Counted from the stretch's first letter, positions 44,797 through 54,102 are shown. The stretch: 64,000 nucleotides of DNA from Halocynthiibacter styelae (GCF_016123485.1 NZ_JADCKQ010000010.1:62001-126000); one strand, 5' to 3'. Numbers and translations: made by a program. Notes: generated by a model not told the origin, from the sequence alone.

Positions 44797-45423
44797 CTAT
44801 TCGTCCAGGACCACGCATGTGCGCAGGCCAAAGCGGCGGGTGAGTTTGGCGGCTTTGAGGGCTTGCACAAGAGCGTCGCTGAGGAAAACTGTATTGCGTA
44901 TTTCACTATCAAGCCATAAATCCGCTCCCGCAACCGAAGTGACTGTTATCGAAATCTGATTATCTTCGACATCGCCGTCGAGCCAGTAAGGAGCGCCGCC
45001 AGAATACGAACCTTCGATGGCCTGAGATTTTTCTCGAACAACAGTTGGTTTCACTTCCCCGAAATTCAGGCAGAAGTAGCTGCCTTCCACCGGCGTTTTG
45101 CGGTCGTGTTGAAACAGGCGGGTTGGATAGAGGGACGTGCGGCCGAGGTTGTATTGTTGCAGGACTGCCGCGACCTCGGCGGAGACGGCCCAATATCCGC
45201 CTGCATTAAAGATATCCGGCATCTTCTTCAGGCGTTTGTCCGGGTATTCTGCGTACATCTCTGACGGAAAACGATCCGCGGGCAGTGGTTCCCCGGCTTT
45301 ATTCCGGCGCATCGCGTCGACCGCTGCGTCTTTGTCTTCAAAGTATGTGTTGTGATCAATGCCCTTAATCAGTGTTGTATCGCACATGATCCGGCTGACC
45401 CAAACCTGGGATTTCTGGCGCAT
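44797..45423 (-). CDS. Imm11/DUF1629-like immunity protein
   Basis: A 208-residue protein from ATG 45423, with ribosome site GAGG five bases before it (a longer TTG start adds five residues). Features recall the Imm11 (DUF1629) family: MPDIFNAGGYWAVSAEVAAVL mid-protein and a C-terminal VFLSDALVQALKAAKLTRRF. Immunity proteins of this family sit beside polymorphic toxins, but no toxin gene adjoins here. Assignment is by motif memory and is moderate. No signal peptide, so cytoplasmic. Confidence 0.55.
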   Translation of the reverse strand: MRQKSQVWVSRIMCDTTLIKGIDHNTYFEDKDAAVDAMRRNKAGEPLPADRFPSEMYAEYPDKRLKKMPDIFNAGGYWAVSAEVAAVLQQYNLGRTSLYPTRLFQHDRKTPVEGSYFCLNFGEVKPTVVREKSQAIEGSYSGGAPYWLDGDVEDNQISITVTSVAGADLWLDSEIRNTVFLSDALVQALKAAKLTRRFGLRTCVVLDE

Positions 45424-45462
45424 AATTGCCTCATTCAAAGGATGGTTTCAAAAACAGAAAAC

Positions 45463-45495
45463 AAAAAACCCGACATATCTTCTGTGCCGGGCTTT
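45463..45495 (-). terminator. Terminator of suhB
   Basis: Read on the minus strand, GCCCGGCACA, a loop, then TGTCGGG form an imperfect stem with a small bulge, followed by TTTTTTG. It ends suhB transcription 27 bases after its stop, before the Imm11-like gene. Confidence 0.65.
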
Positions 45496-45521
45496 GTAAA
45501 TTTTTGCAAGAGATGCGGTGA

Positions 45522-46334
45522 TCAGTCTTCGGACACTTCAACCGGGTCACGGTCGCGGATCACTTTGGCGAAACGATCAAAGATCGCTTCATTTGAGGCA
45601 ATCACATGACCGGTCTCAAGGATCTTCTGATCTTCGCGCATCGGTTCTGCAAAACCACCAGCTTCGCGCACGATGATCAGGCCAGCTGCGATGTCCCAGG
45701 CTTTCAGACCACGTTCCCAGAAACCTTCATAGCGGCCAGCGGCCACATAGGCGAGATCAAGGGAGGCCGCGCCCCAGCGACGCACACCAGCACAGGCCGG
45801 CATCAGACGCGCCAGATCCTGCAGGCTTGCAGGCAGGTAACGACCACCGCCAAAAGGCACGCCTGTTGCGAAAACGCTTTCGATCATGCGGTTGCGGCCA
45901 GACACACGAAGACGACCTTCGTTCATCCAGGCACCCTGACCTTTTTCTGCAAAGAAGAGTTCATCTTTGGCGGGGTCATAGATCACGCCGGATACGATTT
46001 CGCCTTTATGTTCCAGCGCAATGGAAACAGCGAAATGCGGCATGCCGTGCAGGAAGTTTGTGGTGCCATCCAGCGGATCAACGATCCAGCGGCGTGTCGG
46101 ATCCTGACCAGGTTCTTCGCCGCCTTCTTCGGCCAGCCAGCCGTAGGTCGGGCGTGCGCCCATCAGTTCTTCTTTCAGGATCGCTTCGGCTGCAATATCT
46201 GCGCGTGACACGAAGTCCCCGGCACCTTTCATAGAGACCTGGAGGTTTTCAACCTCACGGAAGTCTTTGGCGAGGGAACGGCCTGCCTTGCGGGCGGCCT
46301 TGATCATGACATTAAGATTTGCGCTGCCTTGCAT
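45522..46334 (-). CDS. suhB: Inositol-1-monophosphatase (SuhB-like)
   Basis: A 270-residue Mg-dependent phosphatase of the FIG superfamily. Metal ligands are seen in WLAEEGGEE, the hallmark IVDPLDGTTNFLHGMPHFA and LKAWDIAAGLIIVREAGG. It hydrolyses inositol monophosphate; the same fold also covers fructose-bisphosphatase, histidinol-phosphatase and a non-enzymatic role in ribosomal RNA transcription in E. coli. The start codon (MQGSANLNVMIKAARKAG) fits the family N-terminus. Confidence 0.9.
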   Translation of the reverse strand: MQGSANLNVMIKAARKAGRSLAKDFREVENLQVSMKGAGDFVSRADIAAEAILKEELMGARPTYGWLAEEGGEEPGQDPTRRWIVDPLDGTTNFLHGMPHFAVSIALEHKGEIVSGVIYDPAKDELFFAEKGQGAWMNEGRLRVSGRNRMIESVFATGVPFGGGRYLPASLQDLARLMPACAGVRRWGAASLDLAYVAAGRYEGFWERGLKAWDIAAGLIIVREAGGFAEPMREDQKILETGHVIASNEAIFDRFAKVIRDRDPVEVSED

Positions 46335-46413
46335 CGGGCGGACTCCTTTGGCTCAGACGCGGCGTATACGCGCTGCAACCCGTTTTGCCAAGGGGTTGTC
46401 GCGCATTGATTGG

Positions 46414-46908
46414 TTAAATCAGCGGATCATAAGACCACTGCAGCAATGCCTGGCGCTGGCGGGGGCGGCAGAAGATATCGCCGGGCTGACAATTGGCGCG
46501 GATCTGGCCGGCGTGACGGTTGAAATTGCGCCATCGTCTGATCTGGATTGCATCCGTTTCCGGCAGGCGGCGGCCCAGCCAATAGCGACAGAACCACTGA
46601 AACCAGCCACGCGGATCCGGCCCGTAGATCCAGCCTTTTTCCTGCCATGTGGACAGAGGCTGGCGGCTTTTGACGCCAAAGTAGTTCAGGGTTTCATCCG
46701 GCTGATCAGAGGTTTGGGCATGCGCAAACCAGATTGCGGGAAATTCATCCTGGCAATCGTTCAGATATTTGCCTTCAAACACACCCATTTCCAGCATCCT
46801 CATAGGGCTGAGATAAGGTGCGAAACCATCTGCAAAATCCCGCCCTTCCGGTGCAGTCAGGTGATAGCTGTATTCCTGCTGCATCCGGTCGTTGACGCGG
46901 ATTTCCAT
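46414..46908 (-). CDS. Conserved alphaproteobacterial hypothetical protein
   Basis: A 164-residue soluble protein, opening MEIRVNDRMQQEYSYHLTA. Aromatic-rich conserved-looking segments include APYLSPMRMLEMGVFEGKY, LNYFGVKSRQPLSTWQEKG and DPRGWFQWFCRYWLGRRLP; the C-terminus has three cysteines (NCQPGDIFCRP) and a long basic helix. I recall closely similar uncharacterised proteins in many Alphaproteobacteria. It begins 3 bases after the dehydrogenase stop on the same strand, suggesting coexpression. No function can be assigned. Confidence 0.75.
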   Translation of the reverse strand: MEIRVNDRMQQEYSYHLTAPEGRDFADGFAPYLSPMRMLEMGVFEGKYLNDCQDEFPAIWFAHAQTSDQPDETLNYFGVKSRQPLSTWQEKGWIYGPDPRGWFQWFCRYWLGRRLPETDAIQIRRWRNFNRHAGQIRANCQPGDIFCRPRQRQALLQWSYDPLI

Positions 46909-46911
46909 TGC

Positions 46912-47898
46912 TTACAGCATGCCCGGCACAACCTGATCCGGCGGGCGGTGGCCGTCGTCAAAGGTTTTGATGTTCAGCAGAACCTTTTCACCCATTTCAA
47001 GGCGGCCTTCCACGGTGGCGGATGCCATATGCGGCAGCAGAACCACGTTATCCAGTTCACGCAGACGGGGGTTTACATCCTGGCCATGTTCAAACACATC
47101 AAGGCCCGCCCCCGCAATTTCACCGGTGCGCAGCATGCGGGTCAGGGCGTTTTCGTCGATGACTTCGCCGCGGGATGTGTTCACGATCACGGCTTCTGGT
47201 TTCATCAGCTTCAGGCGACGGGCGTTCATCAGGTGGAAGGTTGATGGCGTATGCGGGCAGTTGATGGAAATCACATCCATGCGCGCGACCATCTGATCAA
47301 GGCTTTCCCAATAGGTGGCCTCAAGCCCGGCTTCGGTATCAGCATGCAGGCGGCGGCGGTTGTGGTAGTGGATCTGCATGCCAAAGGCCCGGGCGCGACG
47401 TGCCACAGCCTGGCCGACATGACCCATGCCCAGAATGCCAAGACGGCGCCCGCCAATGCGCCCGCCCAGAAGGGCGGTGGGGGCCCAGCCTTCCCAGCTG
47501 CCGCTTTGCATCACGCGCAGGCCTTCGGGAATGCGGCGGGTGGTGGCCAACAGCAGGGCCATGGTCATATCAGCGGTGTCTTCGGCAGACACACCCGGGG
47601 TGTTTGACACAAGAATGCCGCGCTGACGGGCGGTCTCCACATCAATGTGATCCACACCGGCGCCGAAATTCGCAATCAGCCGCAGACGCTCACCGGCGCG
47701 GGCCAGCAGGGAAGAATCAATTTTGTCGTTGATGGTTGGCACCAGAACATCGGCGTTCTGCATGGCTTCAACCAGTTCATCCGTGGTCATCGGCGTGTCG
47801 TCATCGCGCAATTTCACGTCGAAAAGTTCTGTCATGCGGGTTTCCACCGCCTCGGGCAACCGTCGCGTCACAACAACACTTAACCGTTCCTTTTGCAT
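46912..47898 (-). CDS. D-2-hydroxyacid dehydrogenase (glyoxylate/hydroxypyruvate reductase type)
   Basis: A 328-residue protein from the ATG at 47898 (MQKERLSVVVTRRLP); the longer upstream frame runs into the opposite-strand promoter and is not used. The NAD(P)-binding motif is GILGMGHVGQAVARRARAFG, the substrate arginine in INCPHTPSTFHLMNARRL, with a catalytic pair in SRGEVIDENAL and LLPHMASATVE. It reduces glyoxylate or hydroxypyruvate (GyaR/TtuD-like). Exact substrate cannot be read. It is divergent from the SH3 gene, with overlap of upstream frames only. Confidence 0.85.
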   Translation of the reverse strand: MQKERLSVVVTRRLPEAVETRMTELFDVKLRDDDTPMTTDELVEAMQNADVLVPTINDKIDSSLLARAGERLRLIANFGAGVDHIDVETARQRGILVSNTPGVSAEDTADMTMALLLATTRRIPEGLRVMQSGSWEGWAPTALLGGRIGGRRLGILGMGHVGQAVARRARAFGMQIHYHNRRRLHADTEAGLEATYWESLDQMVARMDVISINCPHTPSTFHLMNARRLKLMKPEAVIVNTSRGEVIDENALTRMLRTGEIAGAGLDVFEHGQDVNPRLRELDNVVLLPHMASATVEGRLEMGEKVLLNIKTFDDGHRPPDQVVPGML

Positions 47899-48035
47899 GG
47901 GGCACCTCCCGGGGTTTTCTTCCAGACCTGTTACTGTCAAGTTGACCGATACAAAGCCGGGGCACAAGAACCCCGTTGGGTCAGAAGTAAAATTTCGCAC
48001 CCGTTTGAGGAAAATTCGTAAGGGCAGTGTGTCGC

Positions 48036-48548
48036 ATGTTCCGTATTTTGATGATTTTGCCGGCGCTGATGGTCGCAATGATGCTTTCTTCCGGTGTTGT
48101 CCGGGCGGAAGACGATGACGCGCGCGGTCCGGTCACCAACCTGCCGATTCCACGTTATGTGTCGATGAAAGCATCCGAGGCCAACATCCGGCGTGGTCCG
48201 GGGCTGACGCATCGGATCGACTGGGTGTTTCAGCATCGCGGCATGCCTTTGCGGATCACGGCTGAGTTTTCCAACTGGCGACGCGTGGAAGATCAGGACG
48301 GTGTTGGCGGCTGGATTCACTATTCCCTGCTGTCGGGGACACGCACGGTGCGGGTTCTGGAACCGCTTGCAACCATGTATTCCAGCGCGTCAGACAGTGT
48401 CCGGGCCAATGCGCAGATTGAAGGCGGCGCGATTGCGCGGCTGATGGAATGCGAACCGGAATGGTGCCGCATTTCCGCAGATGGTTATCGCGGCTGGGTG
48501 CGTAAGGATGTGATCTGGGGCGTGGCCGCGGATGAGATCCGCGAATAA
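48036..48548 (+). CDS. Secreted SH3-domain protein
   Basis: A 170-residue protein from ATG 48036 (an upstream in-frame GTG at 48027 is possible). A signal peptide (MFRILMILPALMVAMMLSSGVVRA) is followed by an SH3_4-type bacterial SH3 domain (SMKASEANIRRGPGLTHRID, then FSNWRRVEDQDGVGGWIHY) and a second, weaker repeat (VRANAQIEGGAIA to YRGWVRKDVI). Such proteins bind cell-wall or other periplasmic ligands. It is divergent from the hydroxyacid dehydrogenase, which is a common pair in Rhodobacterales. Confidence 0.82.
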   Translation: MFRILMILPALMVAMMLSSGVVRAEDDDARGPVTNLPIPRYVSMKASEANIRRGPGLTHRIDWVFQHRGMPLRITAEFSNWRRVEDQDGVGGWIHYSLLSGTRTVRVLEPLATMYSSASDSVRANAQIEGGAIARLMECEPEWCRISADGYRGWVRKDVIWGVAADEIRE

Positions 48549-48568
48549 CCACCAGGTTGTGAATTGTT

Positions 48569-49714
48569 TCAGCTGTCCAGGTTGCGCAGCATAGATTTGG
48601 CTATGATGATTTTCTGGATTTCACTGGTGCCCTCATAGAGGCGGAACAGACGTACATCGCGGTAAAACCGTTCAATCGGATATTCCGCCATATAGCCTGC
48701 ACCGCCAAAGATCTGCACGGCGCGATCTGCCACACGACCGACCATTTCACTGGCGTAGAGTTTACAGCAGGACGCCAGCGTGCCCGTGTTTTCCCCGGCA
48801 TCCCTGCGCCGGGCGGCATCCCGGATCATGCATTCAGCCGCGTAAAGTTCTGTCTGACTTTCCGCAAGCATCGCCTGCACCAGCTGAAATTCTGCGATGG
48901 GTTTGCCGAATTGCTGACGTTCACTGGCGTAACGCAGGGCTTCGTCCAGCAGACGTCTGGCGGCCCCGGCGCAGATGGCGGAAATATGCAGGCGGCCTTT
49001 ATCCAGTGTCCGCATCGCAGCGGTGAAGCCGGTGCCTTCCTGGCCCCCCAGCAGCGCGTCGTCCGGTACAAAGCAATCCTGAAAGATCACATCCGCCGTA
49101 TGGGCGCCCCTCTGGCCCATCTTTTTGTCACAGGGCCCGACAGACAGCCCGGTGCTGCCGGCTTCGACAAGGAAACAGGAAACACCTTTTGCGCCAGGTT
49201 CACCTGTGCGGGCCATGACGGTAAACAGGCCTGCTTCTGGTGCGTTGGTGATAAAGCGTTTTGTGCCGTTCAGAATATACCCGCCATCTGTCTTGTGGGC
49301 GAAGGTTTTGACCGAAGCCGCATCAGATCCGACATCTGGTTCTGTCAGTGCGAAGGAACCGATCAAAGCGCCGCTGGCCATATCCGGAAGATATTTCGTG
49401 CGTTGTGCGTCACTCCCACCGAATATGATCGCCTGCGACCCAATGCCAATGTTTGTGCCCGCAAGTGACCGGAACGCAGGGGAGGCCTGGCCAAGGATCA
49501 TCGCGACCTCAACTTCATCCGACATGCTGAGGCCAAGACCACCAAATTCCTCTGGGATGGACAGACCAAACAGGCCCAGATCCTGCATCTGCTTCACAAT
49601 ATCTGCCGGGATCTGATCCGTTTCAGAAACGTCAGTTTCCGCCGGGATCAGGGTTTCGTTTACAAACTTGTGGGTCGTTTCCAGAAACAGTGTCCGGGTT
49701 TCGGGATCAAGCAT
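48569..49714 (-). CDS. Acyl-CoA dehydrogenase
   Basis: A 381-residue FAD-dependent enzyme of the medium-chain acyl-CoA dehydrogenase family. FALTEPDVGSDAASVKT and ITNAPEAGLFTVMAR border the FAD site, and the C-terminal RDVRLFRLYEGTSEIQKIII block includes the usual catalytic Glu position. The length is normal. Downstream genes on the same strand (an aminotransferase and a TPP enzyme, both broken) suggest it once belonged to an amino acid or keto acid degradation operon. The substrate chain is unknown. Confidence 0.88.
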   Translation of the reverse strand: MLDPETRTLFLETTHKFVNETLIPAETDVSETDQIPADIVKQMQDLGLFGLSIPEEFGGLGLSMSDEVEVAMILGQASPAFRSLAGTNIGIGSQAIIFGGSDAQRTKYLPDMASGALIGSFALTEPDVGSDAASVKTFAHKTDGGYILNGTKRFITNAPEAGLFTVMARTGEPGAKGVSCFLVEAGSTGLSVGPCDKKMGQRGAHTADVIFQDCFVPDDALLGGQEGTGFTAAMRTLDKGRLHISAICAGAARRLLDEALRYASERQQFGKPIAEFQLVQAMLAESQTELYAAECMIRDAARRRDAGENTGTLASCCKLYASEMVGRVADRAVQIFGGAGYMAEYPIERFYRDVRLFRLYEGTSEIQKIIIAKSMLRNLDS

Positions 49715-49739
49715 TGCGGTGGATCTTTCGATAAGGGGT

Positions 49740-50663
49740 TTAGGTCAGGCTTGCCGTGAAATCATGAAGGATGCCGGCGGCTTTCTCCAGGGTTTTGTCC
49801 GAGGCTGCATAAGAAATGCGAAAGGCCGGGTCGTGAGAGAAGGCCGCGCCATGGACCACCGCCAGCCCGTGATGTTCCAGCAGGGCTTTGACGATGTCAA
49901 AACTTGTGTTCAGCTTGCCCGCTTTCGGGTGGGTCTTACCCAGAAGATCCCCGCAATCGAGATACAGGTAAAAGGCACCTCCGGGGTTTACCACCTGCAA
50001 ACCGGGAATGTCAGAAAGGGCCTGGACCAGCATATCGGGCCGGGCGCGGTAGGTTTCATTGCGCGCCCGCAGCATATCTTGCGGGCCATCCAGTGCAGCA
50101 ATGGCGGCGGCCTGGGACACGTATTCCGAACGGCTATAGGTGACGCCCGCGGGGTTGGACAGGGCGTTCAGGATGACGGCTTTTGTGGTGTCGTTCAGCG
50201 CCGCACGCAGCGCATCCGGGATCACTTTGAACCCATTGCGGGCCTCACCGCGCACCAGCACTTTCCTGGCCTGCATTTCCGCATAAGATCCTCAGGCAGG
50301 GGTCAGCAGAACGACTTCGTCACCAGAATCCGTCAGGACGGAAAGCGAGGTGTGCAGAACGGTTTTCGCCCCGGCGCCAACCGAGATTTCGGACGGATCA
50401 AACGCCAGATCATTTTCTCGGGTCAGTTTCCGGCAGATGGCCTGTTTCAGATCAGCGGTGCCGTCGATCACCGTGTATTTTGTGTCCCCCGCCCTTGCGG
50501 CGGCATCGGCGGCGTCTTTGATGCAATCCGGCGTGTCAAAGTCCGGCTCCCCCACGCAGAGATCGACAATCCCATGCCCTTGCGCACGCAGATCGCGCAC
50601 CAGGGCAAAGATGTGGGAAATGGCGGATATTTCGAAATTATCGAGATTTCTGGCAAGTTTCAT
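49740..50663 (-). pseudogene. Class I/II PLP aminotransferase, degraded
   Basis: Reads as a fold-type I aminotransferase from ATG 50663 (ribosome site GAGGAAC). After 123 codons, ending LLTPA, a TGA stop lies where relatives have an aromatic (single change from TGG or two from TAT). The same frame then resumes GSYAEM and continues to the stop at 49740. The second part joins YSRSEY straight to VSQAAAIAALDGPQ, so ~85-90 residues including the PLP lysine (SKxxxMTGWR region) are missing. Two independent lesions make a working enzyme impossible. Cotranscribed with the TPP-enzyme remnant before it. Confidence 0.85.
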
Positions 50664-50675
50664 GATGTGCGTTCC

Positions 50676-51378
50676 TCAGACAATCAGCTCGATCAGGAAA
50701 GGGTGGGTTTGGTGAAGCTGCTGCGCATGAGATCGCAGAGTTCATCCAGATTTGTGGCAACAGCGGCCTCAACCCCCATGCCATTTGCAAGGTTTACCCA
50801 GTTCAGATCCGGATTGGACAGGTCCAGCATATCCATCGCGGTTTTTCCGGGTGTTGCGCCGACATTGCCGTATTCTCTGATCAGGATCTGATATTTGCGG
50901 TTTGAGATTATGATCTTGGTGCAGGGCTGTTTTTCGCGGGCCTTGATCCAGAGAGATTGCAGGGAATACATGGCGGATCCATCGGCCTGCAGGCTGATCA
51001 CACGGCGGGCGCCTTTGCCCGCGATCGCTGCACCGGTTGCAACGGGCAGACCATCCCCGATTGCGCCGCCTGCCAGATCCAGCCAGTCGTGGGCCGGGGC
51101 GGCAAAGGTATGGGGATAGAAACCGCGCCCATAGGACAGGCTTTCATCTGATATGATGGCATTTTCCGGCATAAGCGCCGCAACGGCCCGGGCCAGACCT
51201 TCCGGGCTGCAATCGTCGGTGGGGGCGTCGGGGCGCGACCGGGGTCAGGGATTGCGGCGGCCGGGGCGTCCAGTTCATCAATCAGGGCCTGTAGTGCGGC
51301 AGCCGCATCCTGATCCGGGCGGGACAGACGGATGAAACGCGCATCATTGGCATATTCCGACGGAAGCCGGGTGCAGGA
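50676..51378 (-). pseudogene. Acetolactate synthase-like TPP enzyme remnant
   Basis: Only the C-terminal ~225 residues remain of a ~540-residue TPP-dependent enzyme (acetolactate synthase / benzoylformate decarboxylase-like). A first piece in one frame (SEYANDARFIRLSRPDQDAA to ~51250) shifts near 51240 into another frame (RPDAPTDDCSPEGLARAVAA, MPENAIISDESLSYGRGF, TPP-binding ADGSAMYSLQSLW near 50970). A further shift near 50708 gives the proper end HPFLIELIV at stop 50676. The N-terminal half is missing; the remnant begins where hmuV ends, so a deletion probably fused the two loci. Confidence 0.8.
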
Positions 51379-52141
51379 AAGGCAGGCCCTGTTGTGGTGG
51401 CCGGGACATATCAATGTGACAACCATAGGCGCGCGACAGGTTTTCACTGGTGTAAACCTGTTGCACGGTACCGCTGGCCACGACCTCACCGGCGCGCATC
51501 AGGACGATGTGATCGGCCCAGGCCGCGGTCAGGTTCAGATCATGCATCACGGCAATCACCCCGCCGCCCTGATCTGCAAAGTCGCGTGCGATCTTCATCA
51601 CGTCGCGCTGATGGGCGATATCAAGGCTGGACACGGGTTCATCCAGAAACAGCCAGCGCGGTGCGCCGTCCTGCGTGCCCTGCCACATCTGGCACAACAC
51701 CCGGGCCAGTTGCACCCGTTGTTGTTCGCCACCGGACAATTCCTGGTAGAACCGGTTTTCATACCCGGTCAGATCAACCCGGCGCAGGGCGTCAAAGGGC
51801 AGGGTTTTGCGCAAGGACGGCGAGGCGGCTGCCGTACCTGCCATCAGCCCCATACGCACGACTTCGATCACGGTAAAAGGGAAGGCCAGTGGCGTGGATT
51901 GGGCCAACACACCCCGCAATGCGGCCTGTTCTGTCACGGGGATCTGCTGCAGATCCCGTTCGTTCAGCATGACGGATCCCTGATAGGGCAGATCCCCTGT
52001 CAGGGCGCGCAGAAGCGTTGTTTTCCCGCAGCCATTCGGACCGATGATGGTGGTGAACTGACCGGGTGCGGCCTGCAGTTTAACGCCATGCAGGATTTGC
52101 TTTTTGCCGATGGAAAGGGCGATACTTTTAGCGTTCAACAT
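51344..52141 (-). CDS. hmuV: Heme ABC transporter ATP-binding protein HmuV
   Basis: A 265-residue ATPase with Walker A IIGPNGCGKTTLLRALTG, signature ELSGGEQQRVQLARVL and Walker B RWLFLDEPVSSLD; a HmuV-type family. It powers heme import through HmuU. The start is 4 bases after the HmuU stop. The C-terminus (FLHPASVGICQ) may have been altered by the deletion that truncated the downstream TPP enzyme gene. Confidence 0.9.
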   Translation of the reverse strand: MLNAKSIALSIGKKQILHGVKLQAAPGQFTTIIGPNGCGKTTLLRALTGDLPYQGSVMLNERDLQQIPVTEQAALRGVLAQSTPLAFPFTVIEVVRMGLMAGTAAASPSLRKTLPFDALRRVDLTGYENRFYQELSGGEQQRVQLARVLCQMWQGTQDGAPRWLFLDEPVSSLDIAHQRDVMKIARDFADQGGGVIAVMHDLNLTAAWADHIVLMRAGEVVASGTVQQVYTSENLSRAYGCHIDMSRPPQQGLPFLHPASVGICQ

Positions 52142-52144
52142 GGT

Positions 52145-53233
52145 TTACATATCCAACACGCCACGACGGCGCAGCAAAATCCAGAGGAAAACAGGTGAAC
52201 CCAGCACAGCGGTGACAATGCCGATTGGCAGTTCTGCCGGTGCAATGATCACCCGGCTGATCATGTCCGAGATCAGCAGAAGGATCGCCCCTAGAAGGGC
52301 GGCGTTTGGCAGAAGGTAACGATGATCCGGCCCAATGGCGAGGCGCAGAAGATGGGGCACGACAATGCCGATAAATCCGATACCACCGGTGGCGGCAACA
52401 GCGGCGCCCGTGGCGGCGGCAACGGACAGGATAGAAAGGCGTTTCACCCGCTGCACATTGATGCCGATATGACGCGCGGCGGCTTCGCCCAGGGACAGGC
52501 CGTTCAGCCCCCGCCCAAGAAAGGGCGCAACAGAAATCGCCAGCAAAATCACGGGGGCAGTCACCAGAACCTTCAGCCAGGTCGCTCCGGCCAGTGATCC
52601 CATGCCCCAGAAGGTCAGATCCCGCAACTGATCATCATTGGCCTGATAAATCAGGATGCCACCAACCGCGCCGGACAATGCCCCAAGCGCGATACCCGCC
52701 AGCAGCATCGTTGCAACCGATGTCTGCCCGCGCCGGGTTGCCACGCGGTACAGAAGCAGGGTTGTGCCCCAGCCCCCGAGGAAAGCGGCGAGGGGTACAA
52801 GGAAATACCCCGTGGCCTCGCGGATAGCCATTGGCAGATGCCCGACAAGAACAATCGCGCTGACCGCTGCCAGCCCCGCGCCCGCGTTCACACCCACAAG
52901 GCCAGGGTCAGCCAGGGGGTTGCGAAACAGCCCCTGCATCAGGGCCCCGCAGACCGCCAGAGACGCGCCCACAAGAATACCCATGGCAAGGCGCGGCAGG
53001 CGGATATCCCACAGCACGACTTTGTCCCGCAGGCTGATTTCTTCCCCATGAATAAGGGCGCTTAGTGCATCCATCAGTGATGTGCCTGCCGCCCCGGTTG
53101 TCAGGCTGAAATAGCTGGTCACAACAAGAAGTCCGGTCAGGATCAGGATCATCTGCCGCGCAGAATGGGACCGGTCCCGGACAGGCGGAATGGGGGAGGC
53201 CACGGCTTCGGATGCGTCTGTCAGCATAGACAT
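52145..53233 (-). CDS. hmuU: Heme ABC transporter permease HmuU
   Basis: A 362-residue FecCD-family permease with about ten helices. Typical family segments are seen: RLPRLAMGILVGASLAVCGA, MQGLFRNPLADPGLVGVNAG and GGIGFIGIVVPHLLRLAIGP. A HmuU dimer with two HmuV subunits moves heme to the cytoplasm. It lies 2 bases after the hmuT stop, in the order hmuS-T-U-V on the minus strand. Confidence 0.92.
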   Translation of the reverse strand: MSMLTDASEAVASPIPPVRDRSHSARQMILILTGLLVVTSYFSLTTGAAGTSLMDALSALIHGEEISLRDKVVLWDIRLPRLAMGILVGASLAVCGALMQGLFRNPLADPGLVGVNAGAGLAAVSAIVLVGHLPMAIREATGYFLVPLAAFLGGWGTTLLLYRVATRRGQTSVATMLLAGIALGALSGAVGGILIYQANDDQLRDLTFWGMGSLAGATWLKVLVTAPVILLAISVAPFLGRGLNGLSLGEAAARHIGINVQRVKRLSILSVAAATGAAVAATGGIGFIGIVVPHLLRLAIGPDHRYLLPNAALLGAILLLISDMISRVIIAPAELPIGIVTAVLGSPVFLWILLRRRGVLDM

Positions 53234-53235
53234 GG

Positions 53236-54102
53236 TCAGCCCTCATCCCCGCCATAAAGCGCATCGGCCAGCAGTTGAACGCCCTGTGCTGCGCGAGGCC
53301 CAAAACCCAGCAGCAACGTGCCATCAATGCGGATGATTTTTGCGTTTTGTCCCGCCGGGGTCAGGGTAACGGCGGGATGGGCCAGGATGTCTTCGGTGGA
53401 GGTGCTGTGATCCCCGCGCGGGGCCATCATCAGGATCGCATCCGGGGCGAGTTCGATAATCGCTTCGTCCGACAGGGTGCGGTATTCTTCAAACACCTGA
53501 ATGGCATTTTCCGCCCCGGCCATTCTGATGATGCCATCGCCACGTGTGTTCAGCCCGCCGACATTCAGACGACCGCCCGGCATGGACAGTACAAACAGCA
53601 CCCGGGGTTTTGCATCACCCGCACGTGCCGCAGCCATGGCTTCGACCGTGGCCAGTTCCGCGCCAATGCGTTCTGCAAGTTCCGCGCCTTTTTCAGGCAC
53701 GCCCAGAACGGTGGATACAGATGTGATCCGGTCCAGAATACCCTGGGCAGAATATCCCCCGGGCACGGGTACGAAAGGCACGCCAGCCTCTGTCAGGATA
53801 TCAATAGTTTCCTGGGGGCCGGAACCCGGTTCGGTCAGCACAAGGTCAGGGTTCACCGACAGCACCCCTTCCGGGGAAAGTCGGCGCATATAGCCGACAT
53901 CGGGCAGTTCATGCACCGCTGGCGGATAGACAGAGGTCGTGTCACGGGCGACGAGACGGTGTTCTTCGCCCAGCTCGTAAATGATTTCGGTGACCGCGCC
54001 ACCGACAGAGGCAATGCGGTTTGCATCCGGGTGGCTGTCCTGGGCCTGCAGGGGCAGGACGAAAAGCGCGGCGGTCAGGGTTGCTGTTGTCAGGAACCTC
54101 AC
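53236..54102 (-). CDS. hmuT: Periplasmic heme-binding protein HmuT
   Basis: A 288-residue class III periplasmic binding protein with a signal peptide (MRFLTTATLTAALFVLPLQA). VGGAVTEIIYELGEEHRLV and RDTTSVYPPAVHELPDVGYM form the expected N-lobe; YP near the heme tyrosine is present. It hands heme to HmuU. ATG overlaps the hmuS stop by four bases (ATGA). Confidence 0.9.
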   Translation of the reverse strand: MRFLTTATLTAALFVLPLQAQDSHPDANRIASVGGAVTEIIYELGEEHRLVARDTTSVYPPAVHELPDVGYMRRLSPEGVLSVNPDLVLTEPGSGPQETIDILTEAGVPFVPVPGGYSAQGILDRITSVSTVLGVPEKGAELAERIGAELATVEAMAAARAGDAKPRVLFVLSMPGGRLNVGGLNTRGDGIIRMAGAENAIQVFEEYRTLSDEAIIELAPDAILMMAPRGDHSTSTEDILAHPAVTLTPAGQNAKIIRIDGTLLLGFGPRAAQGVQLLADALYGGDEG

